A stretch of 39,035 nt of DNA from Vallitaleaceae bacterium (GTDB lineage Bacteria; Bacillota; Clostridia; Lachnospirales; Vallitaleaceae): the NCBI GenBank assembly GCA_029935405.1, contig JAOZKH010000012.1, positions 1-39,035 on the forward strand, given 5' to 3'. Position numbers and translations under genes: made by a program. Under the pieces are notes generated by a model. It saw nothing but the letters and a program-made list of their open reading frames with translations, made no database searches and was not told the origin of the DNA. Of the stretch, positions 17,299 to 25,235 are shown in pieces. The first letter of the stretch is position 1. Each line of letters opens with the position of its first letter.

Positions 17299-17353
17299 AA
17301 TGATAACATTGTATGTAATTTTTCGATAATAAATAAATATGAGAGGGTTTTAT

Positions 17354-18844
17354 ATGCTTAGAAAAAATGAAAAAAAAGCAAGAATTGGCTTATATGGTGT
17401 TGGTCTGAAAGCTTATTGGGAGCAGTTTGAGTTATTGAAAGATAGATTAAAGTTTTATACAGAATTTTTAGAAAAACAAATGAAATCGTATGGTGAAATT
17501 TATAATTATGGGTTAGTTGATGATGAAGATACTGGAAACAAAGCAGGTGAGTACTTTAATCAAAACAATGTAGATATAATATTTCTGTTTTCTGCTACTT
17601 ATTGTACTAGCTCATGTGTACTTCCGGTACACCAAATATGTAATGCACCTGTAATTATATTAAATATTCAACCAACTGCACAAATGAATTATTTACATAC
17701 AACAACAGGTCAATGGTTAGCACATTGTGGTGCTTGTGCTGTGCCTGAATTTACAAATGCATTTGAAAGAGCAGGAATTGACTATAAGATAGTTAATGGT
17801 CTTTTAGGCTTAGATTTCACACCAGAATTTTCTGAAACAGATGAAAATACTGCAGATAGACCAGAAGCAAAAACAGCTTGGAGACATATTGAAGAATGGT
17901 CGATGGCAGCAAAAGTCAAAAGAAATCTTCAAGGTGCTAGGTTTGGATTTTTAGGCAATAATTACGGCGGTATGTTGGATATGTATAGTGATTATACGAT
18001 GATTAGTGCACAACTAGGTGTACATATTGAAATACTTGAGATGTGTGATTTGGAAAAACATTTGGAGAGTGTGAGTGAAGAAGAAATAAAACAAAAAAAA
18101 TCTGAGATTAGTCAATTCTTTGAGATTTCAGGAGATTCACCCTCAGATCCAATTGCAAGAAAACCGTCTACTGAACAATTAGAATGGTCAGCTAAAATAG
18201 CTGTTGCACAAGAGAAACTTGTTAAAGAATATAATCTAGATGCCCTAACTTACTATTATCATGGTAATAATGATAATTACTATGAACGTATTCAATCAGG
18301 ATTTATAGTAGGTCATTCTCTGCTCACAGCCAATGGGATACCATGTTCTGGCGAAGGAGATTTAAAAACTGCAGTTGCAATGAAAATTTGCGATCTTGTT
18401 GGAGCAGGTGGTTCGTTTACTGAAATAGTTGCTGCTGATTATAACTACAATACAATGATTTTAGGTCATGATGGACCATTTCATATTCAAATATCAGATG
18501 GCAAACCAATACTTAGAGGTATGGGTGTATATCATGGAAAGAAAGGTAGTGGCGTATCTGTTGAAGCAAATGTAAAAACAGGCGATATTACTACAATGGG
18601 AATCACGCAAATGAAAGATGGTAATTTGAAAATGATTATATCAGAAGGTGAAGCAATTAAGGAACAAACCTTAATGGTGGGTAATACATCTACACATGTT
18701 AAATTTCCTTTGAAACCTGCTGATTATATGGATAAATGGTTTATTGAAGCACCGACACATCATTGTGCTATGGCGGTAGGTCATAGAATAGAGCTATTTA
18801 AAAAAGTTTCTTATATTTTGAATATGAATGTAGCAATTATTTAG
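17354..18844 (+). CDS. L-fucose/L-arabinose isomerase-family protein
   Basis: This protein of about 496 residues belongs to the fucose/arabinose isomerase fold family. Recognisable segments are CVLPVHQICNAPVIILNIQPTAQ, a GQWLAHCGACAVPE region, GFLGNNYGGMLDMYSDYTM and, near the C terminus, THHCAMAVGHR with a likely metal-ligand His. ATG at 17354 is chosen over 17339 because GAGAGGG lies 6 bases before it. A dedicated L-rhamnose isomerase is encoded 3.4 kb downstream, so this protein is either a second isomerase for another deoxysugar or pentose that shares the transporter, or a divergent enzyme. It sits between transporter and mutarotase in the same operon. Exact activity unknown. Confidence 0.72.
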   Translation: MLRKNEKKARIGLYGVGLKAYWEQFELLKDRLKFYTEFLEKQMKSYGEIYNYGLVDDEDTGNKAGEYFNQNNVDIIFLFSATYCTSSCVLPVHQICNAPVIILNIQPTAQMNYLHTTTGQWLAHCGACAVPEFTNAFERAGIDYKIVNGLLGLDFTPEFSETDENTADRPEAKTAWRHIEEWSMAAKVKRNLQGARFGFLGNNYGGMLDMYSDYTMISAQLGVHIEILEMCDLEKHLESVSEEEIKQKKSEISQFFEISGDSPSDPIARKPSTEQLEWSAKIAVAQEKLVKEYNLDALTYYYHGNNDNYYERIQSGFIVGHSLLTANGIPCSGEGDLKTAVAMKICDLVGAGGSFTEIVAADYNYNTMILGHDGPFHIQISDGKPILRGMGVYHGKKGSGVSVEANVKTGDITTMGITQMKDGNLKMIISEGEAIKEQTLMVGNTSTHVKFPLKPADYMDKWFIEAPTHHCAMAVGHRIELFKKVSYILNMNVAII

Positions 18845-18859
18845 AGATGAGGTGTAACT

Positions 18860-19174
18860 ATGAAAAGAATTGCATTTAAGATGAAATTAAAAGATGGATT
18901 TGAAGATGAATATAAGAAGCGTCACGAAAAAATTTGGACGGAGCTTATAAAAGTTCTGGAAGACGCTGGTGTTTGTGATTACTCAATATATTTAGATAAA
19001 GAAACAAATATTCTTTTTGCATTTCAAAAGGTAAAAGATCACAACCAAATAGATGGGTTACCTAATAACGAAATTGTACAAAAATGGTGGGCTATGATGG
19101 GAGACATAATGGATACTAATGTAGATCAGTCACCAGTTGCTACTGATTTAATTGAAGTATTCCATATGGACTAG
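18860..19174 (+). CDS. rhaM: L-rhamnose mutarotase
   Basis: This 104-residue protein is the size of RhaM/RhaU, a small dimeric cytoplasmic protein. It interconverts alpha and beta anomers of L-rhamnose so that the isomerase receives its preferred form. The family sequence is clear: FKMKLKDGFEDEYKKRHEKIWTEL in two parts, CDYSIYLDKETNILFAF, and WWAMMGDIMDTN near the end. The active-site His is probably that of KRHEKIW. The SD GATGAGGTG lies just before ATG. It is 15 bases after the isomerase-family gene and 14 before rhaB, so one operon is likely. Confidence 0.92.
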   Translation: MKRIAFKMKLKDGFEDEYKKRHEKIWTELIKVLEDAGVCDYSIYLDKETNILFAFQKVKDHNQIDGLPNNEIVQKWWAMMGDIMDTNVDQSPVATDLIEVFHMD

Positions 19175-19188
19175 AAAAGGTATAGAGT

Positions 19189-20670
19189 ATGAAGCATATT
19201 GCATTTGATCTTGGCGCAGAAAGTGGAAGAGCTATTGTGGGTGAGATTATAAATAAAAAATTGAATATGAAAGAAATACATCGATTTGTGACAAAAGGTA
19301 TTTATGTTAATGGTCATATGCGATGGGACGTATATCTATTATTTAGTGAGTTAAAGAAAGCGCTTAGTATTTATGCTGATATGTATGGAGAAGAACCATG
19401 TACCATGGGTGTGGATACATGGGGTGTAGATTATGGTTTTCTTGATGAAGAAGGTCAATTAATTTCTATTCCTTATCATTACAGAGATAAAAGAAATTTA
19501 GGCACTGGAGAGATTATTGAAGCTAAATTTGGATTAAATAGACTATATGAAGAGACCGGTGTTCAACAGATGGAGATTAATACTTTGAATCAATTAATTG
19601 CATCTAGAGAAGCCAATGATATTTCTTTAAAAGCAGGTAACAAATTACTTTTTATAGGTGATATATTGCACTATTTTTTATGTGGAAAAGCAAGTACCGA
19701 ATATACCATAGCATCAACATCTAATATGTACAGTATGATTAAACATGAATGGTCAATAGAGGTATTAAAGAACTTCTCAATTGAAGAAAACACTATGGCA
19801 GAAGTAAAAAAAACAGGTGATATTTTAGGAAATATACATTCTGAATTAGCTGTTGAAGTTGGTATTACCAAGGCGTGTCAAATAATAATACCTGCCATAC
19901 ATGATACTGCAAGTGCGGTAGTTGCAGTACCTGCTCTTGGAAAAAATGTTGCATTTATTAGTTCTGGAACATGGTCTTTAGTGGGCATTGAATTAGAAGA
20001 AGCATTTGTGAATGAAGAAACGAAGAAATATAATATTGCCAATTATGGTGGAGCGTTTGATAAAATTTTATTTATAAAAAATGTTATGGGATTATGGCTG
20101 ATTCAACAGTCTAGAAATCAATGGTTAAAAAGTAATTCGGAATTATCCTATGAGCAGATTGTAAATCTTGCAGAAAATGCACAACCGTTTTATGGTGTTA
20201 TTGATGCAAATGATCATATGTTTTTAAACCCAGATAATATGCCAATTGCAGTATGTGAGTATTTAGAAAAGACTGGACAAAAAACACTTAATCCAGAAGA
20301 TATAGGACAAGTTGCTCGTATTATCTTTGAAAGTCTTGCATTTAAATATAGATATGTTTTTGACATAATGAGTAGTGTCTGTGGAAAAAAAATAGATCAA
20401 CTAAATATTATTGGTGGTGGAATTCAAAACCAAATGCTGACACAGTTTGCGGCTAATGTTATGGGTGTTAAAGTCGTAGCTGGACCTATTGAGGCAACTG
20501 CAATAGGGAACATACTAACGCAAGCTTATGGATCAGGTGAGATAAATTCTATCAATGAATTAAGACAGATTGTATTAAATACTTCCATGCCAATGGAATA
20601 TACACCTGCTAAAAAAGAAATTTGGGAAGAAAGATTTGAGTCGTATATAAAAATTTGTGAAATTTATTAA
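19189..20670 (+). CDS. rhaB: Rhamnulokinase
   Basis: This 493-residue FGGY-family kinase phosphorylates L-rhamnulose at O1 with ATP. Conserved parts are the N-terminal FDLGAESGRAIVGE, MGVDTWGVDYGFLD, HYRDKR, the central PAIHDTASAVVAVPA, and the ATP-binding SSGTWSLVGIE and IIGGGIQNQMLTQFAANV segments. The length agrees with E. coli RhaB (489). It lies between mutarotase and isomerase. A weak AAAGG-type SD precedes the ATG. Confidence 0.95.
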   Translation: MKHIAFDLGAESGRAIVGEIINKKLNMKEIHRFVTKGIYVNGHMRWDVYLLFSELKKALSIYADMYGEEPCTMGVDTWGVDYGFLDEEGQLISIPYHYRDKRNLGTGEIIEAKFGLNRLYEETGVQQMEINTLNQLIASREANDISLKAGNKLLFIGDILHYFLCGKASTEYTIASTSNMYSMIKHEWSIEVLKNFSIEENTMAEVKKTGDILGNIHSELAVEVGITKACQIIIPAIHDTASAVVAVPALGKNVAFISSGTWSLVGIELEEAFVNEETKKYNIANYGGAFDKILFIKNVMGLWLIQQSRNQWLKSNSELSYEQIVNLAENAQPFYGVIDANDHMFLNPDNMPIAVCEYLEKTGQKTLNPEDIGQVARIIFESLAFKYRYVFDIMSSVCGKKIDQLNIIGGGIQNQMLTQFAANVMGVKVVAGPIEATAIGNILTQAYGSGEINSINELRQIVLNTSMPMEYTPAKKEIWEERFESYIKICEIY

Positions 20671-20711
20671 TCAATTTCAAGTGATGATTTGATAGAAATA
20701 AGAGGAGAAAT

Positions 20712-21971
20712 ATGAGAGATTTAGATTTAGTACAAAAGAAATATGATCTTGCGAAAGCGGACTATAAAAGTTTTGGTGTGGATACTGAAAAGGCTATGGC
20801 AGCTCTAGATACAATGGCAATATCATTACATTGCTGGCAAGGAGATGATGTTAGAGGATTAGAAGATGGAGCTGGAGATTTAACAGGTGGCATTATGTCA
20901 ACAGGTAATTATCCTGGTATTGCTACTAATATTTCTGAGTTAAGACAAGATGTTGACAAAGCAATGTCGCTTCTTCCTGGAAAACAAAAGCTTAACATTC
21001 ACGCTATGTACCCTGACTTTGCAGGGGAATTGCCTGATAGAGATAAATTGACGATTGAACATTTTCAAGGTTGGATTGATTGGGCAAAAGAACGTGAGAT
21101 AGGATTGGATTTTAATCCAACGATTTTCTCACATGATATGTTCAAAGATGGTATGTCGCTATCACATCCAGATGAGAAAGTTAGAAAGTTTTGGATTGAC
21201 CACACGATTGCTACACGTGAAATATCTAATGAAATAGGAAAACAACTAGGTATAAAATGTATAAACAATATTTGGATTGCTGATGGTATGAAAGATACAC
21301 CAGCGGACCGTGCTTCCGTAAGAAGGAGATTAAAAGATTCACTAGATAAAATCTTTGAAAAAAAATATGATAATGATTATCACCTTGATTGTGTTGAGTG
21401 TAAATTGTTTGGTATAGGATCTGAATCTTTTGTTCCAGGTTCACATGAGTTTTATATGGGATATGCAATGGAAAAGGGTATTGGTTTGACACTTGATTCA
21501 GGTCATTTTCATCCAACTGAAACTATTTCCGACAAAATCAGTTCAGTGTTATTATATATTGATGAGATTTTATTACATGTATCACGCGGCGTTAGATGGG
21601 ATTCTGATCATATCGTTAACTTAACAGATGATACAAAAGCAATAGCTAGAGAATGTGTTCAAAATGGAACTGATAGAATTCATATGGGACTTGATTTCTT
21701 TGATGGTAGCATCAATCGTTTAGCTTCTTGGGTGATTGGTACACGTGCTTTTCAAAAGGCATTGCTTATTGCATTACTTGAGCCAAAAGCAATCGTTGAG
21801 GCAGAAGAAAATATGGATTTTACTATTCGACACGCATTGATGGAAGAATCAAAACAACTTGATTGGGGTTCGGTTTGGGATATGTACTGTATTAAAAGCG
21901 GAGTGCCGTTAGGATATGACTGGCTTTTAGAAGTAAAAAAATATGAAACTGATGTTCAGTTTAAAAGATAG
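20712..21971 (+). CDS. rhaA: L-rhamnose isomerase
   Basis: This 419-residue enzyme converts L-rhamnose to L-rhamnulose using two divalent metal ions in a TIM barrel. The length is the same as E. coli RhaA. Recognisable features are SLHCWQGDDVRGLE near residue 38, the GLDFNPTIFSH segment, ECKLFGIGSESFVPGSHEFY, and the metal-binding LTLDSGHFHPTE and VRWDSDHIV regions. AGAGGAG lies 6 bases before ATG. It feeds rhamnulokinase encoded directly upstream. The following aldolase-like gene begins 9 bases after its stop. Confidence 0.95.
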   Translation: MRDLDLVQKKYDLAKADYKSFGVDTEKAMAALDTMAISLHCWQGDDVRGLEDGAGDLTGGIMSTGNYPGIATNISELRQDVDKAMSLLPGKQKLNIHAMYPDFAGELPDRDKLTIEHFQGWIDWAKEREIGLDFNPTIFSHDMFKDGMSLSHPDEKVRKFWIDHTIATREISNEIGKQLGIKCINNIWIADGMKDTPADRASVRRRLKDSLDKIFEKKYDNDYHLDCVECKLFGIGSESFVPGSHEFYMGYAMEKGIGLTLDSGHFHPTETISDKISSVLLYIDEILLHVSRGVRWDSDHIVNLTDDTKAIARECVQNGTDRIHMGLDFFDGSINRLASWVIGTRAFQKALLIALLEPKAIVEAEENMDFTIRHALMEESKQLDWGSVWDMYCIKSGVPLGYDWLLEVKKYETDVQFKR

Positions 21972-21980
21972 GAAAATATA

Positions 21981-23009
21981 ATGTTTAATGAAAGTAAAAA
22001 AGCAATGACTGCTATTTCACAGTATTGTGGCAACCGTGTAGATTATGTGCAAGGTGGTGGCGGAAATACATCATATAAATTTAATGATAAATTGATGGCA
22101 ATAAAAGCATCTGGGTATACGTTGGCTGATGTTCAGCCTGAGCAAGGCTATGTTACGGTAGATTATAGCAAGATTTCAAGAAAATATGATGAAATAAGTA
22201 AAAAAATGGATATAGATGTTGAAGCAGAGACACTATTAATCAACCTTGATTGTGTGGAGCTTTTGCATGGTATGAAAGATTTAAGACCATCTGTTGAAGT
22301 TGGATTTCACTCGTACTTGCAAAAGGCTGTTATACATACTCATTCGGTTTATTCTAACTTGCTTTGTTGTTCTGATGAAGGACGAGACAATGCTAAATCG
22401 ATATTTGAAAATTCTAAATACGGATATATTTATATTCCGTTTATAAGTCCAGGTTATACTTTATCGATAAGAGTAAAAGATGAAGTAATAGCGTACAAAG
22501 CTGAAAATGGCAAGATGCCGGATTTAATATTTATGGAAAGCCACGGTATGATTGCATCAAATGATGACTATGAAACAGCGATTGAAATTCACGAAACAGC
22601 GAATCAAATGATGATTGATTATTTTAATTCTGTTGAGTTTCCAAAAGCAATAATCAAGAAAACTTCTAAAGGGTTTTCTAGTAAGACAGAAATGATTAAT
22701 AAATTCATTGTTGATTTTAGCGCTGATGAAAATTATTTTGATACAGTAAATATATACCCTGATCAAATAGTTTATCTTCAAAATAATTTAGGAAAAACTA
22801 TATTGATTGATAAAGATAATGCATCTATAGAGTATATTATGAGCGAGAAACAGGCTCAGACTCTTGAAGAAGTTCTATTAGGTGTTGTATATATTATTAC
22901 TGAGATTAAGAGAAATGAATTATCACTTAAACTTCTATGTAAAGAAGGTGAAGATTTCATTAGAAATTGGGAGAGTGAGAAGTACCGTGCATCACTTGTA
23001 AATGATTAA
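21981..23009 (+). CDS. Class II aldolase/adducin-family protein
   Basis: This 342-residue protein has a class II aldolase domain. VDYVQGGGGNTSYKF supplies the phosphate-binding GGN loop, KAVIHTHSVYSN the HxH zinc ligands, and MESHGMIASN the third ligand region. It resembles the N-terminal aldolase half of bifunctional rhamnulose-1-phosphate aldolase/dehydrogenase (RhaE/YuxG type) but lacks any dehydrogenase half. It is last in the rhamnose enzyme run, although a full RhaD is already encoded at the other end. It may act on the phosphorylated product of the isomerase-family protein upstream, or be a second rhamnulose-1-phosphate aldolase. Specificity unknown. Repeats and the riboswitch leader follow. 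Confidence 0.78.
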   Translation: MFNESKKAMTAISQYCGNRVDYVQGGGGNTSYKFNDKLMAIKASGYTLADVQPEQGYVTVDYSKISRKYDEISKKMDIDVEAETLLINLDCVELLHGMKDLRPSVEVGFHSYLQKAVIHTHSVYSNLLCCSDEGRDNAKSIFENSKYGYIYIPFISPGYTLSIRVKDEVIAYKAENGKMPDLIFMESHGMIASNDDYETAIEIHETANQMMIDYFNSVEFPKAIIKKTSKGFSSKTEMINKFIVDFSADENYFDTVNIYPDQIVYLQNNLGKTILIDKDNASIEYIMSEKQAQTLEEVLLGVVYIITEIKRNELSLKLLCKEGEDFIRNWESEKYRASLVND

Positions 23010-23011
23010 TA

Positions 23012-23049
23012 ACAGGTGTCACAGGTGACATCAACAGGTGACAGGCACC
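23012..23049. repeat. REP-like ACAGGTGACA repeat cluster
   Basis: Three copies of ACAGGTG start at 23012, 23021 and 23034. TGTCAC-AG-GTGACA (23017-23030) is a perfect palindrome, and GGTGACAGGCACC (23037-23049) folds as GGTG/CACC. It lies 3 bases after the aldolase stop and is richer in G+C than its surroundings. GGTGCCTGTCACC-like units recur in many Bacillota genomes as short intergenic repeats. It could also serve as the 3' hairpin of the rhamnose transcript. Confidence 0.5.
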
Positions 23050-23093
23050 ATCAAGGGTAATAAAAAAATTATAACAAAAACCAATTAGTATGA

Positions 23094-23099
23094 TATAAT
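23094..23099 (+). promoter_or_regulatory. Extended -10 promoter of the tungsten-enzyme cassette
   Basis: TATAAT preceded by TG with one base between forms an extended -10 (TGATATAAT, 23091-23099). The -35 region is poor. The predicted transcript starts near 23106. This leaves a leader of about 255 bases that contains the cofactor riboswitch. Confidence 0.6.
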
Positions 23100-23107
23100 A
23101 AAACATA

Positions 23108-23120
23108 GTGACTATGTCAC
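23108..23120. promoter_or_regulatory. GTGAC-TAT-GTCAC palindrome at the start of the leader
   Basis: This odd-length palindrome sits just downstream of the -10, overlapping the inner palindrome CATAGT-G-ACTATG (23104-23116). It resembles the CRP-type site at 61-74 but has a 5-base rather than 6-base spacer. It may be a repressor operator or an RNA hairpin at the 5' end. Confidence 0.35.
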
Positions 23121-23162
23121 ATCCGCTTCCTGTAGTATGTGAACAATGATATACAAAACTTA

Positions 23163-23298
23163 ATAACTAATCCGAGTTAGTTTTACCTAAAGTGTAACTG
23201 TAATATGGATTATATGTATTACAGTTATAACCATGATGACTAACCTATGGGTTTTTCAGGAAACTGTTTAACCTCCCGTGTTTGGAAAGGATTGTTAT
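23163..23298 (+). ncRNA. Molybdenum/tungsten cofactor (Moco RNA) riboswitch
   Basis: The 3' part, CCTCCCGTGTTTGGAAAGG (23272-23290), matches the conserved block of Moco RNAs such as the E. coli moaA leader (CCTCCCGTATCTGGAAAGG). Supporting stems are P1 (23163-23173 with 23289-23298, one bulged C) and an inner stem GTTAG/CTAAC (23176-23180/23240-23244). There is also an 11-bp hairpin at 23195-23227 and a GGTT/AACC plus CAG-GAAA-CTG hairpin (23250-23273). A tungsten-type oxidoreductase gene follows. Sensing of the metal-pterin cofactor by the leader is established for this RNA class; the ligand form here (Mo or W) is unknown. Confidence 0.82.
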
Positions 23299-23313
23299 GT
23301 AACTAATAACAAT
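23291..23313 (+). promoter_or_regulatory. Anti-P1 hairpin, candidate riboswitch expression platform
   Basis: ATTGTTAT (23291-23298) is the 3' side of P1. It is also perfectly complementary to ATAACAAT (23306-23313), with a 7-base loop between them. P1 and this hairpin are therefore mutually exclusive. There is no long U run, so it is not an obvious terminator. In addition, AACCTCC of the aptamer (23270-23276) can pair with GGAGGTT at the Shine-Dalgarno site (23351-23357). Confidence 0.5.
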
Positions 23314-23362
23314 TTTATGCGTGTATTATTAGGCGTATAAGACCAAATGAGGAGGTTTTTTG

Positions 23363-25153
23363 ATGTACGGATATGTAGGAAAGATTTTAAGAGTAAATCT
23401 TACAGACAAGGTAACAACAGTAGAAGACTTAGATGAAAAGCTGGCAAGAAAATTTATTGGTGGTAGAGGACTTGCAACAAAGATGTTTGCTGATGAAGTA
23501 GATCCTAATATAAATCCTTTTGATGAAGCTAATAAGATGATTATTGCAACTGGTCCATTAACAGGAACTCCAACTCCAACAGGTGGCCGATACATGGTAG
23601 TAACTAAGTCGCCACTTACAGGAACTATTGCATCTTCAAACTCAGGTGGATATTGGGGACCTGAACTGAAATTCGCAGGATATGACATGATTATTCTTGA
23701 AGGTAAATCTAAAGAGCCTTGCTATCTTATGATAGAAGATGACAAAGTTGAATTTAGAGATGCATCACATGTTTGGGGCAAGGTTGTTTCAGAAACAACT
23801 AAACAATTAGAAACAGAAGCACCAGAAAAATCAAGGATACTTGCAATTGGACCTGCTGGAGAAAATCTTTCTAAGATGGCAGCTATCATGAACGATTATG
23901 ATAGAGCGGCAGGACGTTCAGGTGTTGGTGCTGTAATGGGTTCTAAAAACCTTAAAGCTATTGTTGTTAGAGGTTCAGGAAAAGTTGAAGTAGCTGATAA
24001 AGAGCAATTAAAAGCAGTAGTTCGAGATTGTAATAAGAAAATACGTGAAAATGGAGTTACAGGACAAGGTTTACCAGCATATGGTACAGCAGTTCTTGTT
24101 AATATTATTAATGAAAATGGTGTTTTCCCAACAAATAACTTCCAAGAAGCTCAGTTTGATAAAGCTGAAGATACTTCTGGAGAATTATTAGCTGAGAAGT
24201 ATTTAGTTCGTAAAGACCCATGTTACCGCTGTCCAATAGGATGTGGACGCCATTGTAAAGTTGGGGATATTGAAGGTGGTGGCCCTGAGTATGAAACAAT
24301 TTGGGCTTTTGGTGGAGACTGTGGAATTGATGACCTAGAAGAAATAATTAAAGCTAATTACTGGTGTAATGAAATGGGTATTGATACAATTAGTGTTGGT
24401 GCTACTATTGCATGTGGTATGGAATTATATCAAAAAGGATATATTAAAGATGCAGATCTTGATGGTGTGCCACTAGAGTTTGGAAATGCTAAAGCAATTG
24501 TTGAATGGACAAAACGTATTGGTATGCGTGAAGGTCTCGGAGATAAAATGAGTGAAGGCTCATATCGATTAGCTGATAGTTATGGTGTACCTGAATTATC
24601 AATGACAGTTAAAAAGCAAGAAATACCAGCTTATGATCCACGTGCGATTCAAGGTCAAGGATTACAATATGCAACTTCAAATCGTGGTGGATGTCATGTT
24701 CGTGGATACTTAATTTCTCCTGAAATTTTGGGTCTTCCTGAAAAACTTGATAGATTTTCACTTGAGGGAAAAGCTGCTTGGGTAAAAATATTTCAAGACT
24801 TTACAGCTTTTATAGATTCTTCAGGATTATGCCTATTTACTTCTTTTGCTATGGGCGCTCCTGATTATGCAGCTATGTATAATGCGGTAATTGGTGCTGA
24901 GTTTGATGCAAATGATGTACTTCATGCTGGTGATAGAATATGGAATATTGAAAGAATATTTAATCTAGCAGCAGGAGTAGATCCTTCGCAAGATACTCTT
25001 CCAAAAAGACTTCTTGAAGATCCTATTCCAAGTGGTCCTTCAAAAGGTAATGTAGCTAGACTTTCAGAACTTCTTCCTGAGTATTATGAACTTCGTAAGT
25101 GGTCTACTGATGGTATTCCTACTGATGAATGCAAGAAGGAACTTGATTTATAA
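23363..25153 (+). CDS. aor: Aldehyde ferredoxin oxidoreductase (tungsten enzyme)
   Basis: This enzyme of about 596 residues uses a tungsten bis-pterin cofactor and one 4Fe-4S cluster to oxidise aldehydes to acids with ferredoxin, or the reverse. The cluster ligands appear as CYRCPIGC (Cys287, 290, 294) and the distal Cys490 in SSGLCLF. The pterin-binding regions IGPAGENLSKMAAIMNDYDR and AAGRSGVGAVMGSKNLKAI are present. ATG at 23363 is preferred over TTG at 23360, with GGAGG 7 bases away. A cofactor riboswitch precedes it, and a radical SAM, MoaD-like and ThiF-like set follows. Physiological substrate is unknown; lactaldehyde from the neighbouring rhamnose pathway is a plausible guess. Confidence 0.95.
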   Translation: MYGYVGKILRVNLTDKVTTVEDLDEKLARKFIGGRGLATKMFADEVDPNINPFDEANKMIIATGPLTGTPTPTGGRYMVVTKSPLTGTIASSNSGGYWGPELKFAGYDMIILEGKSKEPCYLMIEDDKVEFRDASHVWGKVVSETTKQLETEAPEKSRILAIGPAGENLSKMAAIMNDYDRAAGRSGVGAVMGSKNLKAIVVRGSGKVEVADKEQLKAVVRDCNKKIRENGVTGQGLPAYGTAVLVNIINENGVFPTNNFQEAQFDKAEDTSGELLAEKYLVRKDPCYRCPIGCGRHCKVGDIEGGGPEYETIWAFGGDCGIDDLEEIIKANYWCNEMGIDTISVGATIACGMELYQKGYIKDADLDGVPLEFGNAKAIVEWTKRIGMREGLGDKMSEGSYRLADSYGVPELSMTVKKQEIPAYDPRAIQGQGLQYATSNRGGCHVRGYLISPEILGLPEKLDRFSLEGKAAWVKIFQDFTAFIDSSGLCLFTSFAMGAPDYAAMYNAVIGAEFDANDVLHAGDRIWNIERIFNLAAGVDPSQDTLPKRLLEDPIPSGPSKGNVARLSELLPEYYELRKWSTDGIPTDECKKELDL

Positions 25154-25165
25154 GATTTAAAAATG

Positions 25166-25198
25166 GGTCGTCATCAGTAGTGAAAACTGATGGCGACC
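25166..25198 (+). terminator. 12-bp hairpin after aor
   Basis: The arms 25166-25177 and 25187-25198 pair over 12 bp with one G-U around a 9-base loop. No T run follows. It may protect or partially end the aor message, making the downstream maturation genes less expressed. Confidence 0.5.
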
Positions 25199-25235
25199 AT
25201 TAAACATAAGATAATAAACTGAAATGGGTGAATAA

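Noticed and set aside
17301-17314. TGATAACATTGTAT as a third LacI-type operator
   Set aside because: It shares only the first seven bases with the two operators and lacks the central CG.
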